A DNA stretch of 22,271 nt from an uncultured Prevotella sp. (GCA_900551985.1 URYG01000024.1:1-22271), one strand, 5' to 3'. Numbered from the stretch's first letter, positions 1 to 7,721 are shown. Numbers and translations: made by a program. Notes: generated from the sequence alone by a model not told the origin.

Positions 1-881
1 TCGCTCAGTTGGGTGTTTCGCTCATTCTCTAGAAAATCGGTAGTCTGACTCTCCAAATTTTTTCCAGCATTATTACTTTTCAGAGTCGTTATCGTTTGAT
101 AGCTTGGCTGGGCTTTCATCAAAAATAAGTCTCCGTCCCATACCATTTCCTTGGGTTGCGTAGATACGCCACCAGCTAACTGACCATTCAGCAACCAGGT
201 GCCTTTTGACTTATTCTTGAGTTTTAGATTGATGGCAGCCTGGTCGCTCAAGCCTATGCCAGAGAGTACCTGCATCGGTTGATGGTTTTCCAGTACTTCC
301 ACCATTCCGATGTCATTCGCAGATATACCATTCGTGGCTACCCCATATTTGCCACCCAGCAAATCGTTGCCTTCTATATAAAACTTATTGATGGCTAGAC
401 CTTGATATTCAATGCTTCCATTGTCTTTTACGTCAATGCCAGGCATATGCTTCATCACATCCCCAATTGTACGATCTTGTTTTTGGGTAAAGGTTGCCAC
501 GTTATATTTGATGGTATCTCCATTAGCTCGTATTCTGTCTGCCTTCACCACAACCTCTTTGATACTATAATTTCCATCGTCTAGCTTGATAGTTAAAGGG
601 GTATGTATCTCATTAATAGGCATGGAGTATTTCTTAAAACCCAACATGCTCACATTGACGGTAAGTTTTGTGGAGTCAGCAACATCAATGCTAAAGGCTC
701 CTTCAGTATTCGTTGATGCAAAGCCCGCAATTTTTCCATTACCATTTTTTATAATTACATTAGCTCCTACAATAGGAACCTCAGTTGCCTTATTGATGAC
801 GTGACCAGATACGCTTGTTTGTGCCATAGAACATTCTACAGCACAAATCAGCATTACTATAAACGATATGAATCTATTCAT
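1..881 (-). CDS. TonB-dependent receptor-like outer membrane protein, N-terminal part (cut by window edge)
   Basis: The frame is open from an ATG at 881 to the left edge (293 codons, no stop), so the C-terminal barrel is missing. Residues 1-21 are a signal peptide ending SMAQ. Residues about 22-105 form a carboxypeptidase-like regulatory beta-sandwich (VSGHV, PIVGANV, GFASTNTEGAFSI, VSMLGFKKY), the usual N-terminal extension of Bacteroidetes outer membrane receptors. The next roughly 135 residues look like a plug (GDTIKYNV, TIGDVMKHMPGI, FYIEGNDLLGGKYG, VEVLENHQP). The start overlaps the end of the GLPGLI gene by 8 bases, which suggests translational coupling. GLPGLI genes are often found beside receptors of this type. 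The substrate is unknown; transport of, or self-protection against, the nearby peptide is only inference. The family call is fairly sure. Confidence 0.85.
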   Translation of the reverse strand, partial: MNRFISFIVMLICAVECSMAQTSVSGHVINKATEVPIVGANVIIKNGNGKIAGFASTNTEGAFSIDVADSTKLTVNVSMLGFKKYSMPINEIHTPLTIKLDDGNYSIKEVVVKADRIRANGDTIKYNVATFTQKQDRTIGDVMKHMPGIDVKDNGSIEYQGLAINKFYIEGNDLLGGKYGVATNGISANDIGMVEVLENHQPMQVLSGIGLSDQAAINLKLKNKSKGTWLLNGQLAGGVSTQPKEMVWDGDLFLMKAQPSYQTITTLKSNNAGKNLESQTTDFLENERNTQLS

Positions 882-1728
882 GAGGATAGTCCGTTTCTTC
901 AAAATCATAATTGGTATGTGCTGGTCTGCCGGTGTCTGCCTTTATGTTTTGGGACTTTACCCCAAAAGCACCAGATGAAAGAATCGCATTTTTAATACTT
1001 TTTCCTAAAGCCTTTCTATTTTGTACCAAAGCTTTTATTCGCTCTGTCTTAAATCTGTCACTATAATTAAAATACTCCACATTTCCCGCATCTTCACTCT
1101 GGATTTTCAAGGCAACATACTGATAGTGCATCTTTTCATCGTGTGCCTCCAATATCAACCCTGGTAAACCCCAAAGTTTCCAAGGACCATCATGTATGGG
1201 GATTTCTGGGGAATACCAAGCTGTCCATTGGCGACCTCTATAATGGCAAACAGCCTTTAGACATTCATACCCACAAATTACCTTGCTGCTGTCAGGCACC
1301 AGTTGCCAACTCGGTTTATCTATGGGTTCTTGATAATACCAACTAGACAAGTTAAAGCGAAGGAACACTGTATTTTCTCCTTCGGGGTAGTTTTTGAAGA
1401 TTACATCATTCTCTAACTCTGCCACACGGTGAAAGGCTTGATAGTCATTCATCATAGCCATCACGTAGTCAAAGTTACGGCTACTTATAGAGTCGTTAGT
1501 CTTTTTGGCTGCCGAATAGAATGCACTGTATTTCTTGCCTGCTTTCAATGTCAGCAAGTCTTGCTTGTAGTCATTGGCAGCATTTAGTGTATCCGTTACT
1601 TTTGTACGTTCGTACACTACACTGATAATGGCAGGCTCCAGAACTTTCTCATCAATTACTACTTTGGCATTGACTGTATGAATGCTTGCAAACAAGATAA
1701 GTAAAATATAATATATATTTTTTTTCAT
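874..1728 (-). CDS. GLPGLI family protein
   Basis: This is a 284-residue exported protein. Residues 1-21 form a signal peptide, and residues 187-192 spell the family-defining GLPGLI motif, followed by LEAHD as is usual. GLPGLI proteins are Bacteroidetes envelope proteins of unknown biochemical role, commonly encoded beside TonB-receptor-like genes, as here. The stop codon lies inside the first codons of the downstream receptor gene (8-base overlap). The start codon sits inside a perfect 14-base palindrome, and a hairpin separates this gene from the peptide gene upstream. Cys152, Cys156 and Cys161 lie close together and could be substrates for the VKOR-thioredoxin protein encoded two genes upstream. 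Family assignment is secure; function is not known. Confidence 0.9.
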   Translation of the reverse strand: MKKNIYYILLILFASIHTVNAKVVIDEKVLEPAIISVVYERTKVTDTLNAANDYKQDLLTLKAGKKYSAFYSAAKKTNDSISSRNFDYVMAMMNDYQAFHRVAELENDVIFKNYPEGENTVFLRFNLSSWYYQEPIDKPSWQLVPDSSKVICGYECLKAVCHYRGRQWTAWYSPEIPIHDGPWKLWGLPGLILEAHDEKMHYQYVALKIQSEDAGNVEYFNYSDRFKTERIKALVQNRKALGKSIKNAILSSGAFGVKSQNIKADTGRPAHTNYDFEETDYPHE

Positions 1729-1739
1729 TAACGTTAATG
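1726..1739. promoter_or_regulatory. 14-base perfect palindrome over the GLPGLI start codon
   Basis: CATTAACGTTAATG is its own reverse complement and contains the ATG of the GLPGLI gene (1728-1726, minus strand). It could be a protein-binding site or an RNA self-pairing element affecting initiation. In AT-rich DNA such a site may also arise by chance. Confidence 0.35.
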
Positions 1740-1757
1740 TTTATAGATAATTAAAAG

Positions 1758-1781
1758 GTTGGAGGGGATCCTTCCTCCAAC
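1758..1781 (-). terminator. Intercistronic hairpin after the peptide gene (attenuator or partial terminator)
   Basis: GTTGGAGG (1758-1765) pairs perfectly with CCTCCAAC (1774-1781) around an 8-base loop. On the minus strand it is followed by CTTTTAATT. It lies between the peptide stop and the GLPGLI start, so it may end most transcripts after the peptide gene or stabilise the peptide mRNA. The T run is short, so partial read-through into GLPGLI and the receptor is likely. Confidence 0.65.
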
Positions 1782-1795
1782 GATTTAATAATGTT

Positions 1796-1957
1796 TTAGC
1801 AATACTTTTCGAATTGGTCTGCCCATAAATCCCATTCTCCATCAGACCAAGTTGCTCCATTCTTATTAGCATTGATAACTAAATCATCACAACGGCTATG
1901 AGCTTGCACAGAGCCACCCAACAAATTGAGCAACTCCATTTTAGATAACTGTTTCAT
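1796..1957 (-). CDS. Double-glycine-leader peptide precursor (bacteriocin-like or natural-product precursor, GG-Bacteroidales type)
   Basis: A 53-residue ORF starts at ATG 1957. The leader MKQLSKMELLNLLGG has the form of a GG leader cut by C39 peptidase transporters, with hydrophobic residues spaced before Gly-Gly. Cleavage after Gly15 would leave a 38-residue core that is acidic, has three Trp, and has only two Cys, at core positions 8 and 38 (the last residue). That pattern suggests one disulfide closing most of the peptide into a ring. The gene directly upstream encodes a VKOR-thioredoxin oxidase, which fits. No C39 transporter is visible in the window. The activity (antibacterial, signal or other) cannot be read from the sequence. 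Bacteroidetocins are a known group of Bacteroidales peptides with GG leaders and are a natural comparison, but I cannot establish homology. I am confident that it is a GG precursor, not of its function. Confidence 0.82.
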   Translation of the reverse strand: MKQLSKMELLNLLGGSVQAHSRCDDLVINANKNGATWSDGEWDLWADQFEKYC

Positions 1958-2023
1958 ATTGTTCTTGTTATGAAATTACACATTACTTGCACACGAATGA
2001 TTTTGCGTTTATAGATCTTATGC

Positions 2024-3526
2024 CTACTTCTCTCTGATTATATGATCGATCATTATGTACTTTATATCTGAACTAGAATAATCCTCTGACAGCAAGATAC
2101 CGTTTATAGCTATCATAGGATAGCTATGGATATTATTTTTTATAGCAACTTCCTGAAACTTTTGCATAAGCAATCCTGCTTTTTGTTGAATTAAGAAATC
2201 AAAAGTTGGAAAATCTGACAATTGTTTGCCTTTTGCCCACATTCGTAGCATTACCTTGAACTCTATTGGATTTGTCAAATACAAACTTATCCAATTTCTT
2301 GCTGTCTCTGCAATTTCTTTGTTCATAGAGGCTATGATAAGCTTGATATTATATGGGCATACAGAATTAGAATTCATATATTCCATTAGCTCAAATAAAG
2401 CTTGACGGCAATGTGGACACTCAGGAGAAAGAAACAAAACTATTTCGTCTGTAGCTTGATTCCCTATAATAGATATAGCATCAGGACATAAGACAAGACG
2501 TTTACTTCTCTTTTGTAAAATGTCATGATCTCTTTTAAATTTCAATAATGAGCATTTTGTTTGTTCCTCTCTATTTTTAAGCATCTTATATCTATGGTCT
2601 TGCCAAAGTATAGCAAGGAAAAAGAAGAACAATATGCCTTCAGAAACTAGCAGAGATAAATCCATGTTCCCTTTATGAAAGAGAGCAATGGTTGCTTCAA
2701 TAACAAGGCACATCTGTAACAAAGCACAAAATAGACAAATCCTTTTGATTTTTAACTGTGCAAAAACAGTATAAGCCAATATTGGTAAACAACCAATGAC
2801 TGATGGCATATAAATAGCATATATGTCTACACTTGACATTGTAACTATGCTAAGCAAAATTACCATCAATTGAGATGCAAAATATGCAATAGATAAATCA
2901 ACTAATCTTATGGTCCCTATAGTAGCATAATTAGATTTTATAACTTTATCACAATCAACCGTTTTCCCAATATGGCACAAACGAGTAACTGAAGTTGGAG
3001 CGTTTCTCTCTTCTTTAAGATACAGAAAGAGAGAAAACGCCAATCCTAAGATGCTAACCAAAGATGGCAATGCAATAGGTAGAGCACCTACTGATATCGC
3101 AAGAAATATCAGCAAAGACAACATCTTACCATAACTTACTTTCCGTATGGATTCTTGTTTTAATTCTACTGGAAATATTATGATGCCATCCCAAATTTCC
3201 CTTAATTTATCAATAGACTTAACTATCCATTTTTGCTCTTTTAGAGAATATAAATATAATTGTTGCGTATTATTTGCGCTTTTTGCTATAGCTAAAACTT
3301 GTTCACCATTTATCACTAAATGAGCAAGGAAAGGAGATTGAACTTCATCAAAGTTTAGTACATCGGTTTTTACAGCTTTTGCTTTAACACCAATAAACAA
3401 CAACGTATCTATGACAGACGACAAAGAAGGGTAGCAAGGAGAAGATTCCAAAAAGAGTCTTACTTCTTGTACCTTTACAGATGGCTTAAGCATCTTGCAA
3501 TATTTTACCATTACATCTGTCAACAT
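2024..3526 (-). CDS. C39-like (degenerate) - VKOR - thioredoxin fusion, predicted periplasmic disulfide oxidase
   Basis: This 500-residue membrane protein has three parts. Residues 1-120 resemble the C39 peptidase-like domain that precedes VKOR in Bacteroidetes (PCYPSLSSVIDTLLFIGVKA, then FLAHL), but the peptidase Cys and His are not in place, so it is probably a binding domain. Residues about 133-310 are the VKOR membrane domain, with the loop pair Cys184/Cys192 and the active CLFC at Cys264/Cys267. Residues about 360-500 form a DsbA-like thioredoxin domain with CPHC at Cys370/Cys373 and a likely cis-Pro at 470. VKOR-thioredoxin fusions pass electrons from substrate thiols to quinone and so make disulfides outside the cytoplasm. 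The next gene downstream is a two-Cys peptide, its likely substrate (inference). It lies 19 bases after the DUF3244 gene in the same operon. Confidence 0.9.
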   Translation of the reverse strand: MLTDVMVKYCKMLKPSVKVQEVRLFLESSPCYPSLSSVIDTLLFIGVKAKAVKTDVLNFDEVQSPFLAHLVINGEQVLAIAKSANNTQQLYLYSLKEQKWIVKSIDKLREIWDGIIIFPVELKQESIRKVSYGKMLSLLIFLAISVGALPIALPSLVSILGLAFSLFLYLKEERNAPTSVTRLCHIGKTVDCDKVIKSNYATIGTIRLVDLSIAYFASQLMVILLSIVTMSSVDIYAIYMPSVIGCLPILAYTVFAQLKIKRICLFCALLQMCLVIEATIALFHKGNMDLSLLVSEGILFFFFLAILWQDHRYKMLKNREEQTKCSLLKFKRDHDILQKRSKRLVLCPDAISIIGNQATDEIVLFLSPECPHCRQALFELMEYMNSNSVCPYNIKLIIASMNKEIAETARNWISLYLTNPIEFKVMLRMWAKGKQLSDFPTFDFLIQQKAGLLMQKFQEVAIKNNIHSYPMIAINGILLSEDYSSSDIKYIMIDHIIREK

Positions 3527-3545
3527 TAATTCTTATTTTTATAGT

Positions 3546-3896
3546 TTATAACTCTATTGTACTATGATACATACTATTCCCATCAGAAATAGAAATTTGA
3601 TAGTTACCACTCAACTCTTGAGGAAACTCCAAGTTCGTACCTGTTATATAATAGGTATAAACTTCTCCCTCCTCACTTTCCAACATGAGCGTATAACCAA
3701 CTACTTGAGTTGGAACAGTCAATGTGTGACTTACCAAATCAACGACCAAAGGACGTTTGAAAGATCTGCTGCCAGGCCGATTTTTTTGGTTTGTACCAAT
3801 AATACTATAGCTAAGTTCATAAGACTCAGCTATAGAATAAAGAGGGTATAAAAGCAATGCCCACCCACAAAGCAATGTTGATAATAATCTGTTCAT
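3546..3896 (-). CDS. DUF3244 domain-containing small exported protein
   Basis: I start this 116-residue protein at ATG 3896 because the next upstream ATG (3923) would lie within the -7 box of the promoter. Residues 1-23 are a signal peptide (LLSTLLCGWALLLYPLYSIAES). The rest looks like a single beta-sandwich with the DUF3244 pattern: basic RPLVVDLVSHTLTV, a middle Y-rich strand, then GNYQISISDGNSMYHSTIEL at the end. DUF3244 proteins are small Bacteroidetes periplasmic or surface proteins of unknown role. It is the first gene after the promoter, 19 bases before the VKOR fusion, so it probably serves the same peptide locus. It has no lipobox. Confidence 0.8.
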   Translation of the reverse strand: MNRLLSTLLCGWALLLYPLYSIAESYELSYSIIGTNQKNRPGSRSFKRPLVVDLVSHTLTVPTQVVGYTLMLESEEGEVYTYYITGTNLEFPQELSGNYQISISDGNSMYHSTIEL

Positions 3897-3920
3897 TTTT
3901 CTAATTGTTTTTATCGGCTG

Positions 3921-3952
3921 CAAAGTTACAAAACTATTGCTATCTATGCAAA
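3921..3952 (-). promoter_or_regulatory. Bacteroidetes-type promoter of the DUF3244-VKOR-peptide operon
   Basis: On the minus strand a TTTG (3952-3949), a 20-base spacer and TAACTTTG (3928-3921) match the Bacteroidetes -33/-7 consensus in full. Transcription would begin near 3914, about 18 bases before the DUF3244 ATG. Confidence 0.8.
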
Positions 3953-4056
3953 CAAAACTGACTCTGAAAATTTACACGGAATTTACAATGTATTATAACT
4001 GTTTGTCCATCAAACTGTTAAAACATTATTTATATAGAATTTATATTACCGCTTCC

Positions 4057-5811
4057 TTAAGATATTTTACGAATAAGGTTGTCAAATTCTTTTGGACTAC
4101 CTTCCTTTTGATATATTTTTCCTAACATTCTCTTTCGAATAGCAGAAATTCCTGACCAAGACATCCCCACAAGATTTGCAATGAAAGAGGTTGTAAAGCC
4201 TAATCTTACCAGCAAACAAATTCTATATTCCTTCTCATTCAATTGATTTTTAAGCAATGGAACTATAGAAGGAATAATCTGTTCGACAATGATAGTCAAC
4301 TCATCCCAATCTGCATCACATATTGTTTCCTTTGGGTGCAACTCCATAAAACGCAATTTCTTATATATAGATGATTCCTTCAAATAAATATCTGTATCAG
4401 AAAGTAAAGGAATAGAAGAATTCTCTTTCAATTTATTTATTTCCAGTTGCAATTTACGAATTTTCTCTTCTTTCTCACGAACAGCCTTTGACAAACCTTC
4501 TTCATTTTTTACCAATAATTGAGCTAATTCCTCTTGAAGTTTTTTCAATTTTAGCAAACTATCTTCATAGAGAAACCTTGTTGCTGTTATTTTTTTCTTC
4601 TTCAACAACAAATTCCTTCTATACATAAGAGTTAAGAATATCACGACCAACAAACTTCCTAGCAAAACTAAATAAATAACATGAGTTCTTTGCACTACTT
4701 TTTGTTCTGCCAATATAGCCAAGTCTTTATGCCTGCTATAGTCATACATAGACTGAACTTGTTGCAGTTGATCCTTTCTGACTTCAATGATATCTGAATC
4801 TTGATATTCAAAACCTTGTAATGCATAGGATGCTGATAAAGACGGATTTTTATCTTTATAGTATACTGCCAATGCTTTCGAAATAGCAGCTTTATTACCA
4901 TAAGATTTGCTAAGCATTAAACCTTGGTGTAGTTTTTGCAAAGCAGAGTCTTGTTGATTAGATAACATATAATACGTTCCCTGTTCACAAAGCAAAAAAG
5001 CCTTGGCATCCTTATAATTAGAATTTCCTTCATAACACGTAGAAAGATAAGCATTGAATGCTTTCTTCGCATTAGCCCAATCCTTCTTTTTCACGAAATA
5101 ATCATAATTGCAGCCAAAAGTTATAGCTGCATCGCGCTTATGTCCCAAAGAATTAAGTTTCTTTGATACCCTTGTATTTATTAGAGCCGAAGTATCAGTC
5201 ATCCCCAAAAAGTCATAAGCACTCGTTGTGTTCTGATAAAATCTTAGTGCATTCAAAGTATCGTTTGCCAAACTTGCATATCTTGCAGCTTCAGTAAAAG
5301 CATCTATTTCTTGATATGGCAAATACTGCTTATCAAACAATGTTGCCATCTGACCATATACCCTAGCCAAAGTTGCATAATCACAATCCTTGGATGTAGT
5401 ATCAGCTTGCTCTGTAGCCTTATGATAATACTCCAAAGCTGTTGGTGCCTCATGCATATCTCTATACACGCAGCCCAAAACATAATAAGCAAGCATACGA
5501 TCATTGGCTGAGCCATGATGATCATAATAATCTGCCACTTCTAGCATCACACTATCAGATGTGAATGGAATATATGCCTTATTCATCGCCTTGTGATAAA
5601 GCAAATCATAACGCATTCTTTGCCTTTTCGTCAAATCTGGCAGCTGCGGTTTTATGCCATCAAGCATTCGGATGGCGATTTTTGCCGAGTCATCATCTAC
5701 ATCCATGATGCTGTCAGCTCGCTGCATCAAGTTATCATACTTCTTATTGCCTGTACAGGAAACTATGGCAAGAAGAAAAAATACGAAATATATGACCTTG
5801 TATCTCATCAT
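4057..5811 (-). CDS. Transmembrane TPR-HTH regulator (one-component type)
   Basis: This is a 584-residue protein. The N terminus is a hydrophobic segment ending IVSC (Cys19), a possible lipobox. Residues about 25-370 are helical TPR-like repeats rich in Tyr and Ala (for example ALEYYHKATEQAD). A single membrane span lies at about 377-397. A charged coiled coil at about 405-460 follows, and the C-terminal 70 residues look like a helix-turn-helix (YRICLLVRLGFTTSFIANLVGMSWSGISAIRKRM). The layout implies a periplasmic sensor joined directly to a cytoplasmic DNA-binding domain. Such proteins are common in Bacteroidetes near surface or peptide loci. It sits upstream of, and in line with, the DUF3244-VKOR-peptide operon and is its most likely regulator (inference). 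I saw no TAnnTTTG box upstream of it. Confidence 0.85.
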   Translation of the reverse strand: MMRYKVIYFVFFLLAIVSCTGNKKYDNLMQRADSIMDVDDDSAKIAIRMLDGIKPQLPDLTKRQRMRYDLLYHKAMNKAYIPFTSDSVMLEVADYYDHHGSANDRMLAYYVLGCVYRDMHEAPTALEYYHKATEQADTTSKDCDYATLARVYGQMATLFDKQYLPYQEIDAFTEAARYASLANDTLNALRFYQNTTSAYDFLGMTDTSALINTRVSKKLNSLGHKRDAAITFGCNYDYFVKKKDWANAKKAFNAYLSTCYEGNSNYKDAKAFLLCEQGTYYMLSNQQDSALQKLHQGLMLSKSYGNKAAISKALAVYYKDKNPSLSASYALQGFEYQDSDIIEVRKDQLQQVQSMYDYSRHKDLAILAEQKVVQRTHVIYLVLLGSLLVVIFLTLMYRRNLLLKKKKITATRFLYEDSLLKLKKLQEELAQLLVKNEEGLSKAVREKEEKIRKLQLEINKLKENSSIPLLSDTDIYLKESSIYKKLRFMELHPKETICDADWDELTIIVEQIIPSIVPLLKNQLNEKEYRICLLVRLGFTTSFIANLVGMSWSGISAIRKRMLGKIYQKEGSPKEFDNLIRKIS

Positions 5812-5836
5812 TCTTTACGTTTTAGTTATCATACTA

Positions 5837-5882
5837 AATAAGGTATGTCTCTCAAAACGTTTCTTGAGAGACATACCTTATT
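5837..5882 (-). terminator. Long perfect hairpin after cysS
   Basis: Two 19-base arms (5837-5855 and 5864-5882) are exact reverse complements around an 8-base loop. It starts 17 bases after the cysS stop and ends 26 bases before the TPR-HTH start codon. The downstream T run on the minus strand is short (TTATTTAG), but the stem is very strong. It separates cysS from the peptide locus. Confidence 0.8.
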
Positions 5883-5899
5883 ATATATTGAGACGATTT

Positions 5900-7390
5900 T
5901 TACTTGTTCAATTTCCAGGTAACACCATCCTTGGTGTCCTTTACCTCGAAGCCGGCTTCAGCCAGGGCATCGCGAATCTGGTCGCTGGTAGCCCAATCCT
6001 TATCTGCCTTAGCCTTGGCACGGAGGTTGAGAACCATATCCACTACCTTGCCGTAAGCCTCTTCGCGGGCATCATTGTTGGCACCCTTCTCGCTCTTCAA
6101 GCCGAGCAGATCGAAGGTGAAGAGCTGCATGGTGTCTGAAAGCTCCTTCAAATCTTCGGCAGAGATGTTTGCCTTATGGTCGAGGGCAGTATTGATGACG
6201 TGGCAAGCCTCGAAGAGGTAGCTGATAACGAGCTGAGTCTGGAAGTCATCGTTCATCGCATCGTAGCAGCGCTGGCGCAACTCGCTTACGAACTTCTTCA
6301 CCTGCTCATCGCTCTGCTTAGACACAGGCACACGCTCCAGGTCGTTCAAGCCATTCATCAATCGCTCCAATCCCTTCTGGCTAGCCTTCAAGGCATCGTT
6401 AGAGAAATCTACGGTGCTGCGGTAGTGAGCAGAGAGGATGAAGAAACGGATGGTCATTGGCGAATAAGCCTGCTCCAGACTGTCGTGATTGCCAGTGAAG
6501 AACTGTTCCAAAGTGATGAAGTTGCCAAGACTCTTACCCATCTTCTGACCGTTGATGGTAATCATATTATTGTGCATCCAGTAATGAACCATCTGGTCGC
6601 CCTGAGAAGCCACAGCCTGTGCAATCTCGCACTCATGGTGAGGGAAAATCAAATCCATGCCACCACCGTGAATGTCGAAGTGGCTACCCAGATACTTTCT
6701 GCCCATTGCTGTACACTCGCAGTGCCAGCCTGGGAATCCATCGCTCCAAGGACTAGGCCAGCGCATGATATGCTCAGGTGAAGCCTTCTTCCAGAGAGCG
6801 AAGTCTGCCTGGTTCTTCTTCTCGCCGATACCAGCCAGTTCTCGGCTCTCGTTGATAACGTTCTCCAGGTTACGTCCGGAGAGGATACCATACTTATGAT
6901 CCTTGTTATACTTCTCGATATCGAAATAGATAGAGCCGTTGCTCTCGTAGGCATAGCCATTGTCGAGGATTTCCTGTACCAGTTTCTCCTGTTCGATGAT
7001 ATGACCTGTGGCATGAGGCTCAATGCTAGGAGGGAGCACGTTCAGCGCCTCCATGGCATCGTGGTAGCGGTTGGTATAGTACTGCGCAATCTCCATTGGC
7101 TCCAACTGCTCCAGGCGTGCCTTCTTCTCAATCTTGTCATCGCCCTCATCAGCATCGTGCTCCAGGTGGCCCACGTCGGTAATGTTTCTAACATAGCGAA
7201 CCTTGTATCCCAAGTGCTTGAGATAGCGGAAGAGTATATCGAATGTGATGGCAGGACGCGCATGACCGAGATGCGGATCGCCATACACGGTAGGGCCACA
7301 AACATACATGCCCACGTTAGGAGCGTGGAGCGGAGTGAATCTCTCTTTCGTACGAGTGAGAGTGTTGTAAATCAGTAATTTCTGTTCCAT
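5900..7390 (-). CDS. cysS: Cysteinyl-tRNA synthetase
   Basis: This is a full-length 496-residue class I aminoacyl-tRNA synthetase that charges tRNA-Cys in the cytoplasm. The signature elements are HLGH at 40-43 (HIGH motif), KMGKS at 283-287, and zinc ligands Cys31 (CGPT), Cys224 (GWHCEC) and the HHECE group around His251. The start at ATG 7390 (MEQKLLIYNT) is chosen because family members begin close to this point; an in-frame ATG at 7474 would add 28 unrelated residues and lies upstream of the likely -7 box. It is a single gene with its own promoter and terminator. Confidence 0.97.
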   Translation of the reverse strand: MEQKLLIYNTLTRTKERFTPLHAPNVGMYVCGPTVYGDPHLGHARPAITFDILFRYLKHLGYKVRYVRNITDVGHLEHDADEGDDKIEKKARLEQLEPMEIAQYYTNRYHDAMEALNVLPPSIEPHATGHIIEQEKLVQEILDNGYAYESNGSIYFDIEKYNKDHKYGILSGRNLENVINESRELAGIGEKKNQADFALWKKASPEHIMRWPSPWSDGFPGWHCECTAMGRKYLGSHFDIHGGGMDLIFPHHECEIAQAVASQGDQMVHYWMHNNMITINGQKMGKSLGNFITLEQFFTGNHDSLEQAYSPMTIRFFILSAHYRSTVDFSNDALKASQKGLERLMNGLNDLERVPVSKQSDEQVKKFVSELRQRCYDAMNDDFQTQLVISYLFEACHVINTALDHKANISAEDLKELSDTMQLFTFDLLGLKSEKGANNDAREEAYGKVVDMVLNLRAKAKADKDWATSDQIRDALAEAGFEVKDTKDGVTWKLNK

Positions 7391-7429
7391 CTTGTATGAA
7401 CCTTTCTTTTTATTATTTATATTTTTCTG

Positions 7430-7437
7430 CAAAGTTA
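7430..7437 (-). promoter_or_regulatory. Likely -7 box of cysS
   Basis: TAACTTTG on the minus strand lies 40 bases before the cysS ATG. The nearest upstream TTTG (7464-7461) is 23 bases away, slightly more than usual, so only the -7 element is well supported. Confidence 0.6.
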
Positions 7438-7551
7438 ACTCATTTTTCTGACATATCCGCCAAATCATCCGCAAAATGTTATTAAATACCTCGAAAATAC
7501 CACTTTTATCTTAGAAAAAGAGAGAGAATATCAGGAGAAAGACTTTTGCAA

Positions 7552-7601
7552 GCAGGCTCTGCCCCCTACGCCCTACCTTTCAGGGTGCGTGGATGCCAGC
7601 C
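7552..7601. other. GC-rich, hairpin-forming segment in the cysS/CoA-transferase intergenic region
   Basis: The 404-base gap between the divergent genes (7391-7794) is AT-rich except here. GGCT (7555-7558) pairs with AGCC (7598-7601), enclosing a bulged stem of 7565-7574 with 7582-7592. No ORF or promoter ties it to either gene. It may be a structured RNA or a remnant of a dispersed repeat. The rest of the gap shows only the two -7 boxes and a weak hairpin near 7620-7645. Confidence 0.35.
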
Positions 7602-7713
7602 TTATTTTTGCATAAAGCAAGTGAATTCTGCATATCTATTCACGAATTGTAAGTTATTTGCCTATTATCTGTATAAAATCATCAAATTATTAGCTTATAT
7701 CAAAAATAATGTG

Positions 7714-7721
7714 TAACTTTG
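7714..7721 (+). promoter_or_regulatory. -7 box for the CoA-transferase gene
   Basis: TAACTTTG matches the Bacteroidetes -7 consensus. No clear TTTG is found 19-21 bases upstream. Transcription from here would give a leader of about 65-70 bases before the ATG at 7795. Confidence 0.6.

Noticed and set aside
5654..6139. Plus-strand frame crossing the cysS terminator
   Set aside because: It overlaps the ends of two clear minus-strand genes and their hairpin terminator, and has no promoter or domain.
6176..6781. Plus-strand frame opposite cysS
   Set aside because: It is a shadow of the cysS coding sequence; low-complexity hydrophobic translation without a family match.
7391..7474. 28-residue N-terminal extension of CysS
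   Set aside because: It spans the -7 box and has no match to the conserved N terminus of the family, which begins near MEQKLLIYNT.
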